Source: Gavia stellata (taxonomy: Eukaryota > Chordata > Aves > Gaviiformes > Gaviidae). Taken from it: a stretch of DNA of 64,000 bases. Under the pieces are notes generated by a model. That model saw nothing but the letters and a program-made list of their open reading frames with translations. It made no database searches and was not told the DNA's origin. How positions within the stretch are numbered: the first letter of the stretch is position 1; each line of letters starts with the position of its first letter. The position numbers were made by a program, and so were the translations under genes. The DNA is taken from NCBI RefSeq assembly GCF_030936135.1, contig NC_082610.1, positions 20,284,428-20,348,427 on the forward strand. The letters run 5' to 3'. Below are positions 12,601-23,632 of this stretch, in pieces.

Positions 12601-15600
12601 CGCAAACCGCCAGTGCCCATCTTAGTGAGGCAAAGCACAGAAGGCCCAAGAGAAAAAGGAAAGGCAAGGAATCCTGGCAGTGAAGCCAAGAAGATGGGAT
12701 GTCCAGCTGCTTTTCAGACAGCCACTTGACAACAATCCTAATTTGCCATTTCCAATCAATTTCCAGACACGAGAGCAACTTCGCAGGCTGTTTGTGCCTT
12801 GGTGGTTAAACTCCCTTTGAAAACAAAGCGATGACTTAAGCCTCTGCTCTCTGCAACTGCAAAAAGTGCCAAGCTAGAACTGCAGCTGTTGGGAGCCTGT
12901 GCTGTTCTCCAGCCTTGCAGCTGGGCTGGTTAAGTAAAGCTCTCAAAAACTTCTTGACCTGAAAGGACCTCTCAGTTGGACCATTCGTTGTCTTTGCCAG
13001 TTCAAAAGTATGGCAGTTAGCTTGCTGGATGCAGCCGGAACTGCTCCTGTGTCCTGACTACACTAAGTGGCACTAATGTGATTTCAGTTGCTTGCACTAT
13101 GCTTTGAAGGGCATTAGGAGAGTTCCTAGATCTAACACAGCCTCAAAATTGTCTTCTACAAGGCTCTGCAGAAAAACAGCGCACAGAGGTGAAGCACAGG
13201 GAGGAGCTGAGCAGCAAGGCTGAGCAGCCGCCCTAGAGTAACCACCACCACTTTGTCAAAACCAGTAAATAATCCAAGGTCTTCTGGATGGGGAGGAGAG
13301 TGAGTACAGACGTGTGGAACGGTGAACCACAACCAGATCCTAGGTCCCAAGCCTCCAAGCCCAATTCTGGCTGGAGAAATGGGATGATAACCAGCTGTTT
13401 TCTATCCCTGGTTTGAGTCTCTAAGGACTAATGTCCACTCACCTGCTGGTAGTAGATGTAGGCCAGGATTCCAGCAATGATCTCCAGGAGAAAGATGCAC
13501 AGCAACAATATGAAGTACTGTAAAATAATGGGAAAAGCAGGACATTAGAACAGAATATAAGGAGATGCGGGGAGCCAGGTTTTCATTAGGTGGTGAAATG
13601 CACGACTCCGTCTTCATTGATGCTTTTCTGCAGCGGTGTTCAAAGGCAGGGGCTGGGATTAAGACCTCTATAGGGTAGGAAAGGAACAATCCCACAGGTT
13701 AAAAACAACCAACCAAACCACAGGATAACTGAAGACAAGCAGCAGCAAGTGCGAGTTTAACTCACAGAGCCAGAGGGATGTAGAGAATGGAAAAGCGCAG
13801 GCAACTGAGATAAGATCACTGGACAAAAGCAAGTGGTTGCTGGATAACCTGATACACTCAGTATCACAGAAAACATCTGATTCTGACATCAATACAAAAG
13901 AATTTGAAACTTCTGCTTGTTTTGGTATTGTTTAGGGCATTTCACCAAGTTACTAAGGAGCAACGTATGTTATAATGATGATTCAATAAAGCAACAAAGA
14001 GCCCATTTTACCAAGGATATAGCAGACCAGCTATGCATAAGCATAAACCATAGATTTATGTTCCCAGGGACTTCTGTGGGGCTCAACCACAGGCTGAAGG
14101 GCACTATTGAAGCAGATGGACTTCAGCACTCATTCACACTCAGGACTGTGACTATATGTTCTGCTGAACTAGGATCTAGAGGGAAAAGCTCAGTATCTGA
14201 AAACGAAAGTGGGAAGAGCTCTTAGAAGACTAAGAGGAGAACGTGACAATTTCTTAAAAGGGCTTAACGGCAGTGAAATGGAAAGGGATGTGCGCTGCAT
14301 ACCACAGGGAGAATGGAATGGACAGTACAGAAGACTGTTTGGGAGCGCTGTTCCTATACATGAACAGGACGGGAAGCCAAACCTACGAGGAGGAACACAT
14401 GTACTAGATTAAAAGGACTGGGCAGGCCTGAAGACAGAGGGTGATGTGGCCACTTCCTCCTTAGGGTCAAAGAGAGCTTTTCAGGGAGAACCCCTGTCCT
14501 GACACACAGCCCCTGCCTTGCTCCTGCTCAGCAATGAACAGGTTCTTTACAGATCCAGGCTGTTCTATGACTGCTATTAAATTCATCTTTCTGTAGATAA
14601 AGCTGAAGAGACACCAGTTCCAGCCATAACAAGGACCTCACGGAAGTCCCTGTAAGAGTTGGCCTCCCCAGCACAGAACAAAGTATCTCCCATTTTCTGT
14701 TTTACCCCTGACCTTAGGAAACGACTGTTCCCAAGGGATGAAGCAAACAGCTCTCTACAAATGTAACTGGACATCAAACCATCTCTTCCTGGCACGAAGA
14801 AGAACAGTGAAGACTTGGACAAGCAAGCTGACCTACGTGGCCCGAATATCTTCTGTTGCACAAGGGTTACGCTCCCACTGTGCATCCTCCTTCGCTAGGT
14901 ATTTCCAAGCCCCTTTGCAGGAGTCAAACGACACAGACACAAACACCCAGGCTTCCTCTTTCGCCCCTCTTGGGATTCAGCAGCTGCAAAGGACGGACAG
15001 CTGGCTTTTATCTGCAGACCGGGCTTTAATCTGAGCACACAATCTCAGGCTTTCACTCTCCAGCCCCACACTCTCCCCCAAGGCCCGAACACTGACGGTC
15101 TCTGCAGACGCCTGTACAAGGTACCCATTCATACCGGGCGAATGAGTCACCCAGTGGAGTTGGGGATAGCTAAAGGCTGGCCCCAACACTCGCAGGAGGT
15201 TGAAAGGGGGCAAGAAAGGATCGACATGCCTTGACACAAAGGCTGGCTTTCTTTTGTTGGGACCTAGTTATGCCTTAACTGCTCTGACATCATCTCTCTG
15301 CCAAGGAGGGGGCAGGAGGGTGGCAGGATGATGAGAACAACCAATGAACTGGAAAGTTTCTTTTATTTGTTTTTCCCTGCTCTGTGTTGTCATGTCAGAG
15401 GCATTCAGGTAGAGCTGAGTTGTGTCACCACAGCTCGGCTCGTTGTGCTGGCTTACGGTGGATAGCAACAAACATGTATCCAGCAGACCTTAAAAAAATT
15501 GAGCCACCAGGCCCTTGTAAAACCTTGTAAGGGAGGTTAGTGCGTCTGCCACCCATGCATCCAACCTGTCTCTGCTGATACACTGCATCATTATCCTTAT

Positions 15601-18600
15601 TGCAGTCTCATCGTTCCCTCAGGGCCGCTTCCAAGTATGCTGACATAGGGGAGCAGCAGCTTTCACTCCGGACACACACGGAGCACAGGGCTGCTCTCCT
15701 TGCTCTTCATCAGGAGTCGCAGGGGTTTCTTACAGAGGTCTGCTCTGGGAGGAGGCCAACTCTGGCGTGGAGATGCAGGGACATGCCCTACTCGCTTCCC
15801 AAGAAGCTGCAGAACAAGTCAGAAGCATGGGATCACTCAAAGGCCTGTAGTAGACACATGCCTGGACCTGGGTGGGCTCTGGGCAAAATTTACTCTTACT
15901 CTGGCTCCAAGCCACAGTCAGGGCTATCTGGTTTCTCCTCAAGATCTGCAGCGTCCAGATTTCTTCCATCCAGCTTCAAGTGTTTGCGTGAAGCACCAAG
16001 CTTTAGTTGTGTTTACTCTGAATGACCCAAAGAATGGTTCAATCCACCTACAATCCAAATCACTCTCTGGAGAGATCCCTGAAGAAGAGATATATAGCAA
16101 CTATACTCTTAAATCAGCAATCTCCCTTCAGTGGGAGGGCTCCAGGCTGAAATGCAGCAGGAACAGAAATCATAACCCATGTGTGTTCCCTTCTCCCTAT
16201 CCAAGGTAGCTAACTAGAAGTGGCAGTGTGAGGGGCCAAGCCTGAAGAAAGCCCCCTTCTTTCTTTACATGCAAGCTCTTCTGTCTGATGGGTCCTTTCC
16301 TGAGACTCCTGCTTGCATACTTTTGTGTATGAAGGCGTGCATCTTGACCAAAGTATAATATAGTAGCGGTTTGTGTGCTCGTAAAGAGCTGGACTGCAGC
16401 ATCGCGGCCAGCCCGGCTGCAGATCCGCTGCCACGCCTGCTCGCGGAGCCAGAGAAACTCCACATCCGCTGCCCAAGCCTCAGCACATCCCCTGGTTAAG
16501 GAGGGACAGGAGGAAGGCAAATAAGCAATGACATAAAAAAAGTAGCACAGCTGTGAGCGATGAGCAATGAAATACTACGAAAAGCCTCGAAGCGGGCCCA
16601 TAAAACTCATAGGTAGAGAGGCAGCAAAAAATGTCACAGCTTCCTGAGTCTTCAAGAGAAAAACAAACTAAAAACCAGATATGCATTTTACAAACAGCAC
16701 CCAAAGCTGTTAATAATTGATTTTTAAAAGCACCAAGGAGGCACTGGGCAGAGCAGAGAGTTCTGCTTACAGCGCTCCCTCCCGTATTTACGTGGGCCTC
16801 TGGTACAGAGAGAAATTGGGACTGGCTGGCACAGCCCCCGGGGCACTGACTGTGAAGCTGTCAGGATTACTGTCTGAGCTCAGAGCTGGCAAAGGCCCCC
16901 AGCCAGGCTCACCCAGCCCTGGCAAGCACAGCCCTCTCTCTTGTGCAGATTACTCACCCGCAACCAAAGCAGAGCACAAGCAAGAAGAGACAATAGGCCT
17001 GTCGCGACCAGCCACTCCGAAAGGACGCGTGGTGTAAGGAGACAGAGTGATCTTTTGTTCCCAAGAGACAATTATTAGTTTTCTGTGGCAGAGTAACAAA
17101 GAAAACCCCACCGGATTTTCATCCGTAGCTTCTGGATGAGGCAAAAAGACAAAGGGAGATCTCTTTGTCATGGAGAGTAAGTGAAGCAAGGCCAAAACGG
17201 ACTGCTACGGACCAGGAGCCTAATGAACAAGCGTCAGCAATGCACTCACTGTGTCCTCCTCTGTGTTTTATTCTCCCTTCCTGGCCCTACTCTGCCTTTC
17301 ACAGGGATTACCAGGCCTTCAAAGCAGTGGTACGAGCATCAGGTTTGCTCACGACTCCTATTTCTGCTCCTCTATCCAAAAAAAGGGGGGGAAATGGGAC
17401 AGTCAGGTGAATGAGGACTTGCAAAGGAAGGAGCCGCTGAAGAGTTGCTGAAGTAGCCTTTTCTGCAACTGTGAAAGCAAAGAGCCACGGATTGTTATTT
17501 CAGTCACTGCACGCACCACTGTAGCCCAGATACTAAAAGGGACTGCTGCCACACTCTAGACTGAAAGGGAGATTTGAGAGGGAGGAAGCAGAATAGAAAC
17601 CCCAGGGCTGGTCAAAAACTTCAGTGTCGGTGGGTGAGAAGGGAGCTCAGTAAGTAACACAGGCAAGGGTGTAAAAGAAGCAGCAGATTATCAAAACAGT
17701 GTGGCTTTTTTTGTGGAAGTAAAACGAAAATAAATTTTTGCAACTAAAGACAACATTCATTGGAAATGTTCTGATTTTTTAACAACCAAGTGGAAAAGCA
17801 TGTTACTTTGGCTTGAACCTACTGTCATTAAAAGCCAGTTTTGTTACAGGTGTCTCGTATTTTCCTCTCTCTTCCTGTTTTCCAAAAGACAATATGGGAT
17901 GGGCAGGGAAGAAGGAAGAGACAAAAGCCACAAGATTTTGTTTTGAATAGTTTCAAATAGATGTTCTTACACGAAGCATAGGATTACGACTATACTTTGT
18001 ACTTTTGAACCGTGCAGTGGTAAGCACATTCTTTGGGTGGATGAAAGGAAATGCTCTGCAGTAGAACCTGTCCCATAGGGTGAGGACAGCACTGCTGTTA
18101 GGAGCTGGAAGCCTTAGTGGTATTTGCTCTAGGACAAACAAATAAGGTTGGTGCAGAACACAACCAAGATGTTTCCCTCCCTCCCAGCATGGTTCAAGAG
18201 AAAACGGGGTGAATCCTCCCCTAAACAAAACAACCAAGCAAAACTTACCACTCTTAGCAAATTCCGACGCTCTTTGAAGGTGGCGCAGCAACCAAGGATG
18301 CCAGTAACCATGACAACCACCCCAGCCACCACCAGAATGTAAGCAGTAGCTGAATACGTGCTGGAGGAGAGCAGGCTGATGTAGTCACTCTTCTCGGCTA
18401 GGGTCCAGGTACCCACTGCCATCACGGCCCCGCCAGCCAGCTGGGTAGAGAGAGAAGCAAGCAAATGAAGGGCATCTGATGTGTGAACTTCCCCACCTCC
18501 CAGAGCAACCGGACTGGGATACCAGGACGTGCCTCAGCTCCGTAAGCCAAGCCAAAGATGATCTACACTAAAGAAAGGACTCCCAGAGGTCTCGCTGGGA

Positions 18601-19679
18601 CTGGGAGCAGGCTTCAAGGCGGCCAGTTTAGCACCCCAGGCAGCCTGAGATGCAAGCTCTCTGAAGCATCTACCTGTGCACAACAATTCATACTCGGACC
18701 AGAGCCTTCCCAAATGTAGCCAGACTGTTATCTGGGCAATGATGAAGAAAATGTCAAATCTGTTGGGGTGATACCTAGCAGCAGAGGGGAAGAAAACAGC
18801 TTTACGTCAGCAAGCTTTCCACTGTTTGTCAGGGAGCGATACTACCAATAAATGACAACCATGCCCAATATCTCTTTTCTAGACTACACATCTGGGGAGG
18901 AAGCAGTCAAGGAGCTGAACAGCCTGGCTGGTTAAACTCTAACCCTTGCAACGAATGAACATGGAGAAGCCTACCAGACTCCTAGCAGTCCCTTCTCTCC
19001 TTGCAAGCCTTGTGTTTCTGGAGGGTTATAAAAGCCTCTATATAAAGCTTCTAGTAAGCTCAGACAGCTTTCTTTAAAGGTCTGACCTGGACACCCCAAT
19101 GCTTTGTCCCAGGCAGCAAAGGACAAATCAATCCTTTGGCGTCAGTAATTTTCTGGTGGAAAACACGACTCTAGGAAACTCTAGTGTGGCCCCAGCTGCC
19201 AGAAGGTGTTTGTTACCCTTGCTCTAGCTGTCCCACTCCACTGTCAGGACTCCCTCACCATTTTGAGAGGAGGAACGGCAAGACAGTGGAGTCCTCAGGC
19301 TCCCTGAAAATGCAAGCCAGGTGAAAAAACAAAGCATATTTTCAGGCTCCCTGTTATTTTCTATACTTGGTAACATGACCTAGAAAGAGCCAGAGACTAC
19401 AGTGTCAAACCATGACTTCTGCAGCCTGGGCAGGCAAGCCCAACGGATGGGATTTCACCCCGCAGGACGAAATCTGCGTCCCACCAATGTCAGTGCTTTT
19501 TGTCAGAGACTTCATCAAGCCCAAGGTGTCTGCGCCCCTGACGCCAAAACCGCAGTGCCACCTCAGTGCCTCTGAAACAGACTGAAGTTTCTTACCCAGA
19601 AAAAGAAGTTGAAGATGAAGAGCAGGTACTTGAGACAGATGGTCCCACATGTTTCCTTCTTTTCCGTATATTCACGCAT
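6553..19679 (-). CDS. CD151: CD151 tetraspanin, complete coding region in 7 exons
   Basis: The coding exons are 19679-19596, 18440-18249, 13517-13443, 10973-10869, 9982-9827, 7501-7415 and 6612-6553. All junctions are phase 0 with GT/AG splice sites, giving 252 residues (human CD151 is 253 from memory). Visible features: four membrane segments (about 17-38, 57-77, 91-112, 222-245); a large extracellular loop with six cysteines (C155, C156 in CCG; C184, C185 in PDSCC; C192; C207); juxtamembrane cysteines C11, C15, C79, C80, C241, C242 where CD151 is palmitoylated; and a C-terminal YRSL sorting motif at 244-247. CD151 binds laminin-binding integrins (alpha3beta1, alpha6beta1/beta4) in plasma-membrane tetraspanin domains. 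The start ATG follows a splice acceptor by 20 bases, so the 5' UTR continues in an upstream exon. Differences from human: RRD at 194-196 where human has QRD, the N-glycosylation sequon at N160 instead of N159, and one residue fewer at the exon 6/7 junction. TSPAN9 or TSPAN4 would be less similar; identification is secure. Confidence 0.96.
7415..7501 (-). CDS. CD151: CD151 coding exon 6 (loop end and TM4 start)
   Basis: The exon has 29 codons, residues 205-233, from [15 protein letters not shown] to the start of membrane segment 4, ending IACVQ. It contains the last loop cysteine, C207. The acceptor is CCTGCAG and the donor is GTAAAAG. The junction gives NIYKE-SGC where human reads NIYKVEGGC, accounting for the one-residue length difference. 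Confidence 0.95.
7502..9826 (-). other. CD151: CD151 intron
   Basis: Intron between coding exons 5 and 6. It contains a T-rich stretch (8,117-8,153) and a short CA-rich stretch near 8,290; nothing else stands out. Confidence 0.85.
9827..9982 (-). CDS. CD151: CD151 coding exon 5 (large loop, CCG/PDSCC variable region)
   Basis: The exon has 52 codons, residues 153-204. It begins [12 protein letters not shown], contains PDSCC and [10 protein letters not shown], and ends NIYKE. It carries five of the six loop cysteines, the only N-glycosylation sequon seen in the loop (N160-Y-T), and the 194-196 tripeptide that in human CD151 (QRD) is needed for integrin association. Here the tripeptide reads RRD. 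The donor is GAG|GTAAAG. Confidence 0.95.
10869..10973 (-). CDS. CD151: CD151 coding exon 4 (large loop, proximal part)
   Basis: The exon has 35 codons, residues 118-152, starting [13 protein letters not shown] and ending AVDKLQQE. It forms helices A and B of the large extracellular loop, just before the CCG motif. The acceptor is TTCAG and the donor is GTGGGT. The charged, helical composition matches the human exon in length and phase. Confidence 0.94.
10974..13442 (-). other. CD151: CD151 intron
   Basis: Intron between coding exons 3 and 4, with the GGAC microsatellite at 12.47 kb. No repeat element recognised. Confidence 0.85.
12471..12496. repeat. (GGAT)/(GGAC)n microsatellite
   Basis: Two to three ggat units running into four ggac units, in CD151 intron sequence. 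Confidence 0.85.
13443..13517 (-). CDS. CD151: CD151 coding exon 3 (TM3)
   Basis: The exon has 25 codons, from [14 protein letters not shown] to YYQQ, residues 93-117. It is essentially the third membrane segment with its conserved Glu in LLEII. The acceptor is TTTTACAG and the donor is GTGAGT. A 75-nt TM3 exon is typical for this tetraspanin branch. Confidence 0.95.
13518..18248 (-). other. CD151: CD151 intron
   Basis: The longest intron within the coding part (4.7 kb), between coding exons 2 and 3. Free of recognisable CR1; several chance frames of 100-170 codons without features. Confidence 0.85.
18249..18440 (-). CDS. CD151: CD151 coding exon 2 (TM1 end, small loop, TM2)
   Basis: This exon has 64 codons between a CCCAG acceptor and a GTAAGT donor. 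It completes membrane segment 1, encodes the small extracellular loop (KSDYISLL region), membrane segment 2 ([18 protein letters not shown]) and the inner loop with C79 and C80. It ends [13 protein letters not shown]. This is the most conserved block of the tetraspanin and the strongest single identifier of CD151. Confidence 0.96.
18441..19595 (-). other. CD151: CD151 intron
   Basis: Intron separating the start-codon exon from coding exon 2. Nothing notable seen. Confidence 0.85.
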
Positions 19680-19699
19680 CTTTCTGGCTCAGCAAGTTC
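19596..19699 (-). CDS. CD151: CD151 first coding exon
   Basis: The acceptor is a T-run followed by CAG at 19702-19700. The exon carries 20 bases of 5' UTR, then ATG at 19679-19677 and 28 codons, ending at a GTAAG donor (19595 downwards). It encodes the cytoplasmic N-terminus [15 protein letters not shown] with cysteines C11 and C15, and the start of membrane segment 1. The segment ends FNFFFW where human CD151, as I recall it, has a Cys-Cys pair. Confidence 0.95.
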
Positions 19700-22600
19700 C
19701 TGAAAAAAATAATCAGAAAAGCTTGAGTCAGTCACTCATCATACCCCTTCTCCCAAAAGACCAGCACTACTACTTTCCTCCTGCAAGAACTCACGCTTCC
19801 GACCTTTTGCTGAAGTAAGCCAGTGAGCAAGCCGTTCAACCGACTTCAGGGATGCCAGACAGTGCTCGCTTAGATAAAGAGCTCTTGTACCCATCTGGGT
19901 GACCTACAGAGCACGAGACCCTGCACAGTGTGAAAGGGAGGCAGATGGTACCAGCGTGTGGCCTTCCTGTACTGCCTTCATCCTCCTTCTCTCTCCCCAT
20001 CCCGCTGTCACTCCTGGAGACTCATTTTCCTTTAGATCAATACGTGCAGTGGAGGCATCAGACCTACCGTTGTGCAAGCGGTCAAGCCAAAACCATGAAT
20101 TGTGATCAATGTTACAGTGAGGAAACTTCAGTATAGTTCATGTTCACTTCTTCCTTATTTGAACTGAAATAAATGAAATCCCAGACCTGTTATTCAGAAA
20201 ATTCCAGTACTTGGCTCCCGACTGCAGCCTATAACTGCTGCTTCTGAAGGCAGCGACAGAAACCTCTGTCTTTGACATTTACGGAACAATCTGTCTCCAA
20301 AGAATATTCTTTCCTCACTGGCATTAGTTACAACTGCCTTAAATAGATCCCTCTCTAAGCTTGGTGTATTTTTAGTCTTTACAACTGTAACTGGGAACGT
20401 ACTTGTTATCCACTCAAATGCCCTATCCTTTTTGAACCCCAGCAATATGTTGGAGTAATTAATTCTCTTCTTCACTCTGCTTGTTTCTCATGGCACTTCT
20501 CACTGGCCAGCTGTCTCCTCGGACAGCTGTCCCAGCTACTAGAGGAAGAAACATAACTATTGGCTTCGGATGATCTGGCAGCGGAAAACGCCACTGCAGA
20601 TATGTAACGAAGGGGAGTTCATTGGGGGTCAGGCCCAGTGCAGTGTAACAGATCTGCTACACTCTTGAGCAGGTTGCTCAGAAGTAGGTCTGCAGCAAGT
20701 GCAGCTCCATGTCACTTCGCTGCCTCTCATTGATGCCAGAAGGTCTGAACCTCTCGAAAAAAATATTGTCAACACTGCCTGACCAGGCAGACAGGACAAA
20801 GGCATTGTCCAGAGCATCACTGCCAGCATCACCTGTGCGAGGCAGTTTGCAGAAATGCCACCAAATCCACACTACCTCCCCTGCACACAATTAAAAAGTC
20901 ACCCCTTTCCTCCCCTACCAGCCAGCGAGGAATGACGCAAAGATCTTGCACCCGTATCGGAGCAAAATGCTTTCCTAAAGCAGCACTTTCCCTGGAAGCA
21001 GGCAGGCAAACAGCCTCTCCCCTCTTCCAGAGGCCTGGAGTTCATGCTTGCTTAGATTACAAAACTTCTTCCCACAAGTGATGCGAGCTTCCTCCGGCGA
21101 CCCACCGCAGCTGCAGCCCAGCCGTGCAGCACAGACCCTCATCTACCTCAGCAAGCCCGCTGCAAAACACCCCAGAGTAAAGAAAGCGAGCGATGGGCAC
21201 ACACAGCCAGGCTGCACATCAAGTGGCTATCAGGTTGGGTCAGTCAGTCAGTATTATCTTTGCCGCTACATTGCTAACATCTGGCTTTAGAGCCAGATAA
21301 ACCAAGGCTGGGAACAGCAGCTGCCCATTCTGCAGCATAATCGTATTTTATCTGAAGGGAACTGTTTCCTTTTGCTTGACGCCAGCCCACTCGAAAACCC
21401 CAGCCAGGCCTGTGCTTTAGAAACTAATAAATGAAGCTAACAGGGAAGGCGAGGGGGAGAACACGCCAGCAGTCCCACCCGTGCCCGTCCCCCGCCACCA
21501 TTTCACAAGGAAACATTTTTCTCTAGAATAACCTCTGGCAACAACGGCTGGCAGCAGAAGGCTGTTTCACTGGCAAGGGGAGCAGCTCTGAGATGGTGGC
21601 ATATATCAAGGAGAACAACTCTTCAGAGTTATCTTCAGAAGAGATCAGAACCTCCAGCAATGCTCAGATTAATTACCCTGTTGCAGCACAAAAAGGCCCG
21701 GGGCAGTGGGGAGGAATGGATGCTGGTAGTACCGTATGCACTGAACAGACTTGTAAATTCTCAATGAGAAGACGCCCCGTAAATGCAATGTTCACGGAGG
21801 GTGACAGATTTACAGCTCCCAGAGGCTTCATTTAGCCGCAGAACAGGAATGGCAGCAGCGAGGCAGGCTCCCACAGCCACACACGCCTGCACAACCCAAA
21901 CCAGGTACCTCAGCCCAGACCCAAGAGATGCCCTCCAGTAACAAGGCTCTAAGGGCTGCGCTGGGCTTTTTGCCCATCCCTTCTAACATCAGGGCCGTAC
22001 ATAGAGGAAAATGCACCGAGACTGACCCTCGTTCGTATCACTGATAGCCAGAGGACGGTAACAATGCTTACCGTCCTTGGGCTGGCTCCTTGGCCCAGTT
22101 CCCCTCTTGCTCCAGAGGATTTCAGGAACGTAAATCCCCCCCTTCCCCTCAAAGTATGTCCCCTGCCAAAAAAAAAAAAGCCACTACGGGTATTTCCACG
22201 TATCACCATAGAGCAGGTGCTGGGCCCTAGTGAGGGATGCTAACTTTTATCCCTCCTGATCTGAGAGCTCAGAAATCCCAGACAGAGCTGCACCTTGTTC
22301 TGGGTGAGGACTGGGCAGACACACAGCTCAGACCGTACTTGCGCTCAGATGATGGACAGTCTGAAATTCCCCTGGAGACTGCAGGTCCTGCTCCACCGAG
22401 CGCCGTGCACAGGCCTTTCAGGCGGCTCGGCTTCACTGCTGGGAGGAGAGGATCTGTCTGGCAGGGAACAGCTGCGGGTTTATAAAGCACAGTGATTCAC
22501 ACAGGGATGGCAGGCCATGAATCAGAAAGCAATCAGGGCTGTCTCCTGTTTGATCTATCCTTCCTAGCCAGGAGCAGAGCTGATGGCACTGGCTGCCTCT

Positions 22601-23085
22601 GCATGCTTAATGACTCACCCAGCGAGCTATTCAGGGAAAGGCAGCTCTCTCCAGACCCTCTTTTTGGAAGTCATGTTTGTGCTCCTTGCCTCACACAGGG
22701 TGGCCTGTGGCCTCCTGTCGCCCGCAAAGACTGGGTCAGGCTTTAGGGAGCTACGCTGGTCTTCAGGAAAGCAAGCGAGGGCGGGAGACACCGGGGAAAT
22801 GCCCTTCCCAGAGAGCCCAGGCAGAGGAGAGGTGAGCCACAGTGCCTCACAGCCTAAGGGTGACTTCGGGCTCTGAGCCCCGTGGTCCCGAAAAGCACAG
22901 AGGTGTTGATCTGGGCCACAGCACCGGGATGAACGCAGGGGGCCTCATCCTGAATTCAGTGACATGGCTAGAGTCTCTTGGCTTCAGTCATCTTTATAAC
23001 AGACCCTCAGAAGTGACACGAATCACTCTTGAAACCAGACAAGAAGCAGCAACATTAATTAACACACACAGTTATATTCTATTTT

Positions 23086-23632
23086 CACAGAATCACAGAA
23101 TCACTAAGGTTGGAAAAGACCTGTAAGATCATCAAGTCCAACCATCAACCCAACCCCACCATGCCCACTCAACCATGTCCCAGATTGCCACGTCCACACC
23201 TTCCTTGAACACCTCCAGGGATGGTGACTCCACCACCGCCCTGGGCAGCCTCTTCCAGTGCTTCACCACTCTCTCAGTGAAGAAATTTTTCCTAATATCC
23301 AGCCTGAACCTCCTCTGGCGCAACTTGAGGCCATTTCCTCTTGTCCTATCACTTGTCACATGGGAGAAGAGACCAACACACACCTCACCACAACCCCCTT
23401 TCAGGCAGTTGCAGAGAGCGATGAGGTCTCCCCTCAGCCTCCTCTTCTCCAGACTGAACAACCCCAGCTCCCTCAGCCGCTCCTCATCAGACTTGTGCTC
23501 CAGACCCCTCACCAGCTCCGTCGCCCTTCTCTGGACACGCTCCAGCACCTCAATGTCCTTCTTGGAGTGAGGGGAGTTCAAAACTGAACACAGGATTCGA
23601 GGTGCGGCCTCACCAGTGCCGAGTACAGGGGG
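23086..23632 (-). mobile_element. CR1 LINE, 5'-truncated
   Basis: Its 3' end is at 23086 (cacagaatcacagaatcact). The body matches the neighbouring CR1 copies through the RT tail and stops near the gagtacagggg block. An interrupted reading frame of 149 codons remains on the minus strand, with [18 protein letters not shown] and the CR1 C-terminal block. It is not autonomous. Confidence 0.93.

Noticed and set aside
15700-16209. 169-codon plus-strand frame in a CD151 intron
   Set aside because: Antisense to CD151, no domain, composition like neighbouring noncoding DNA.
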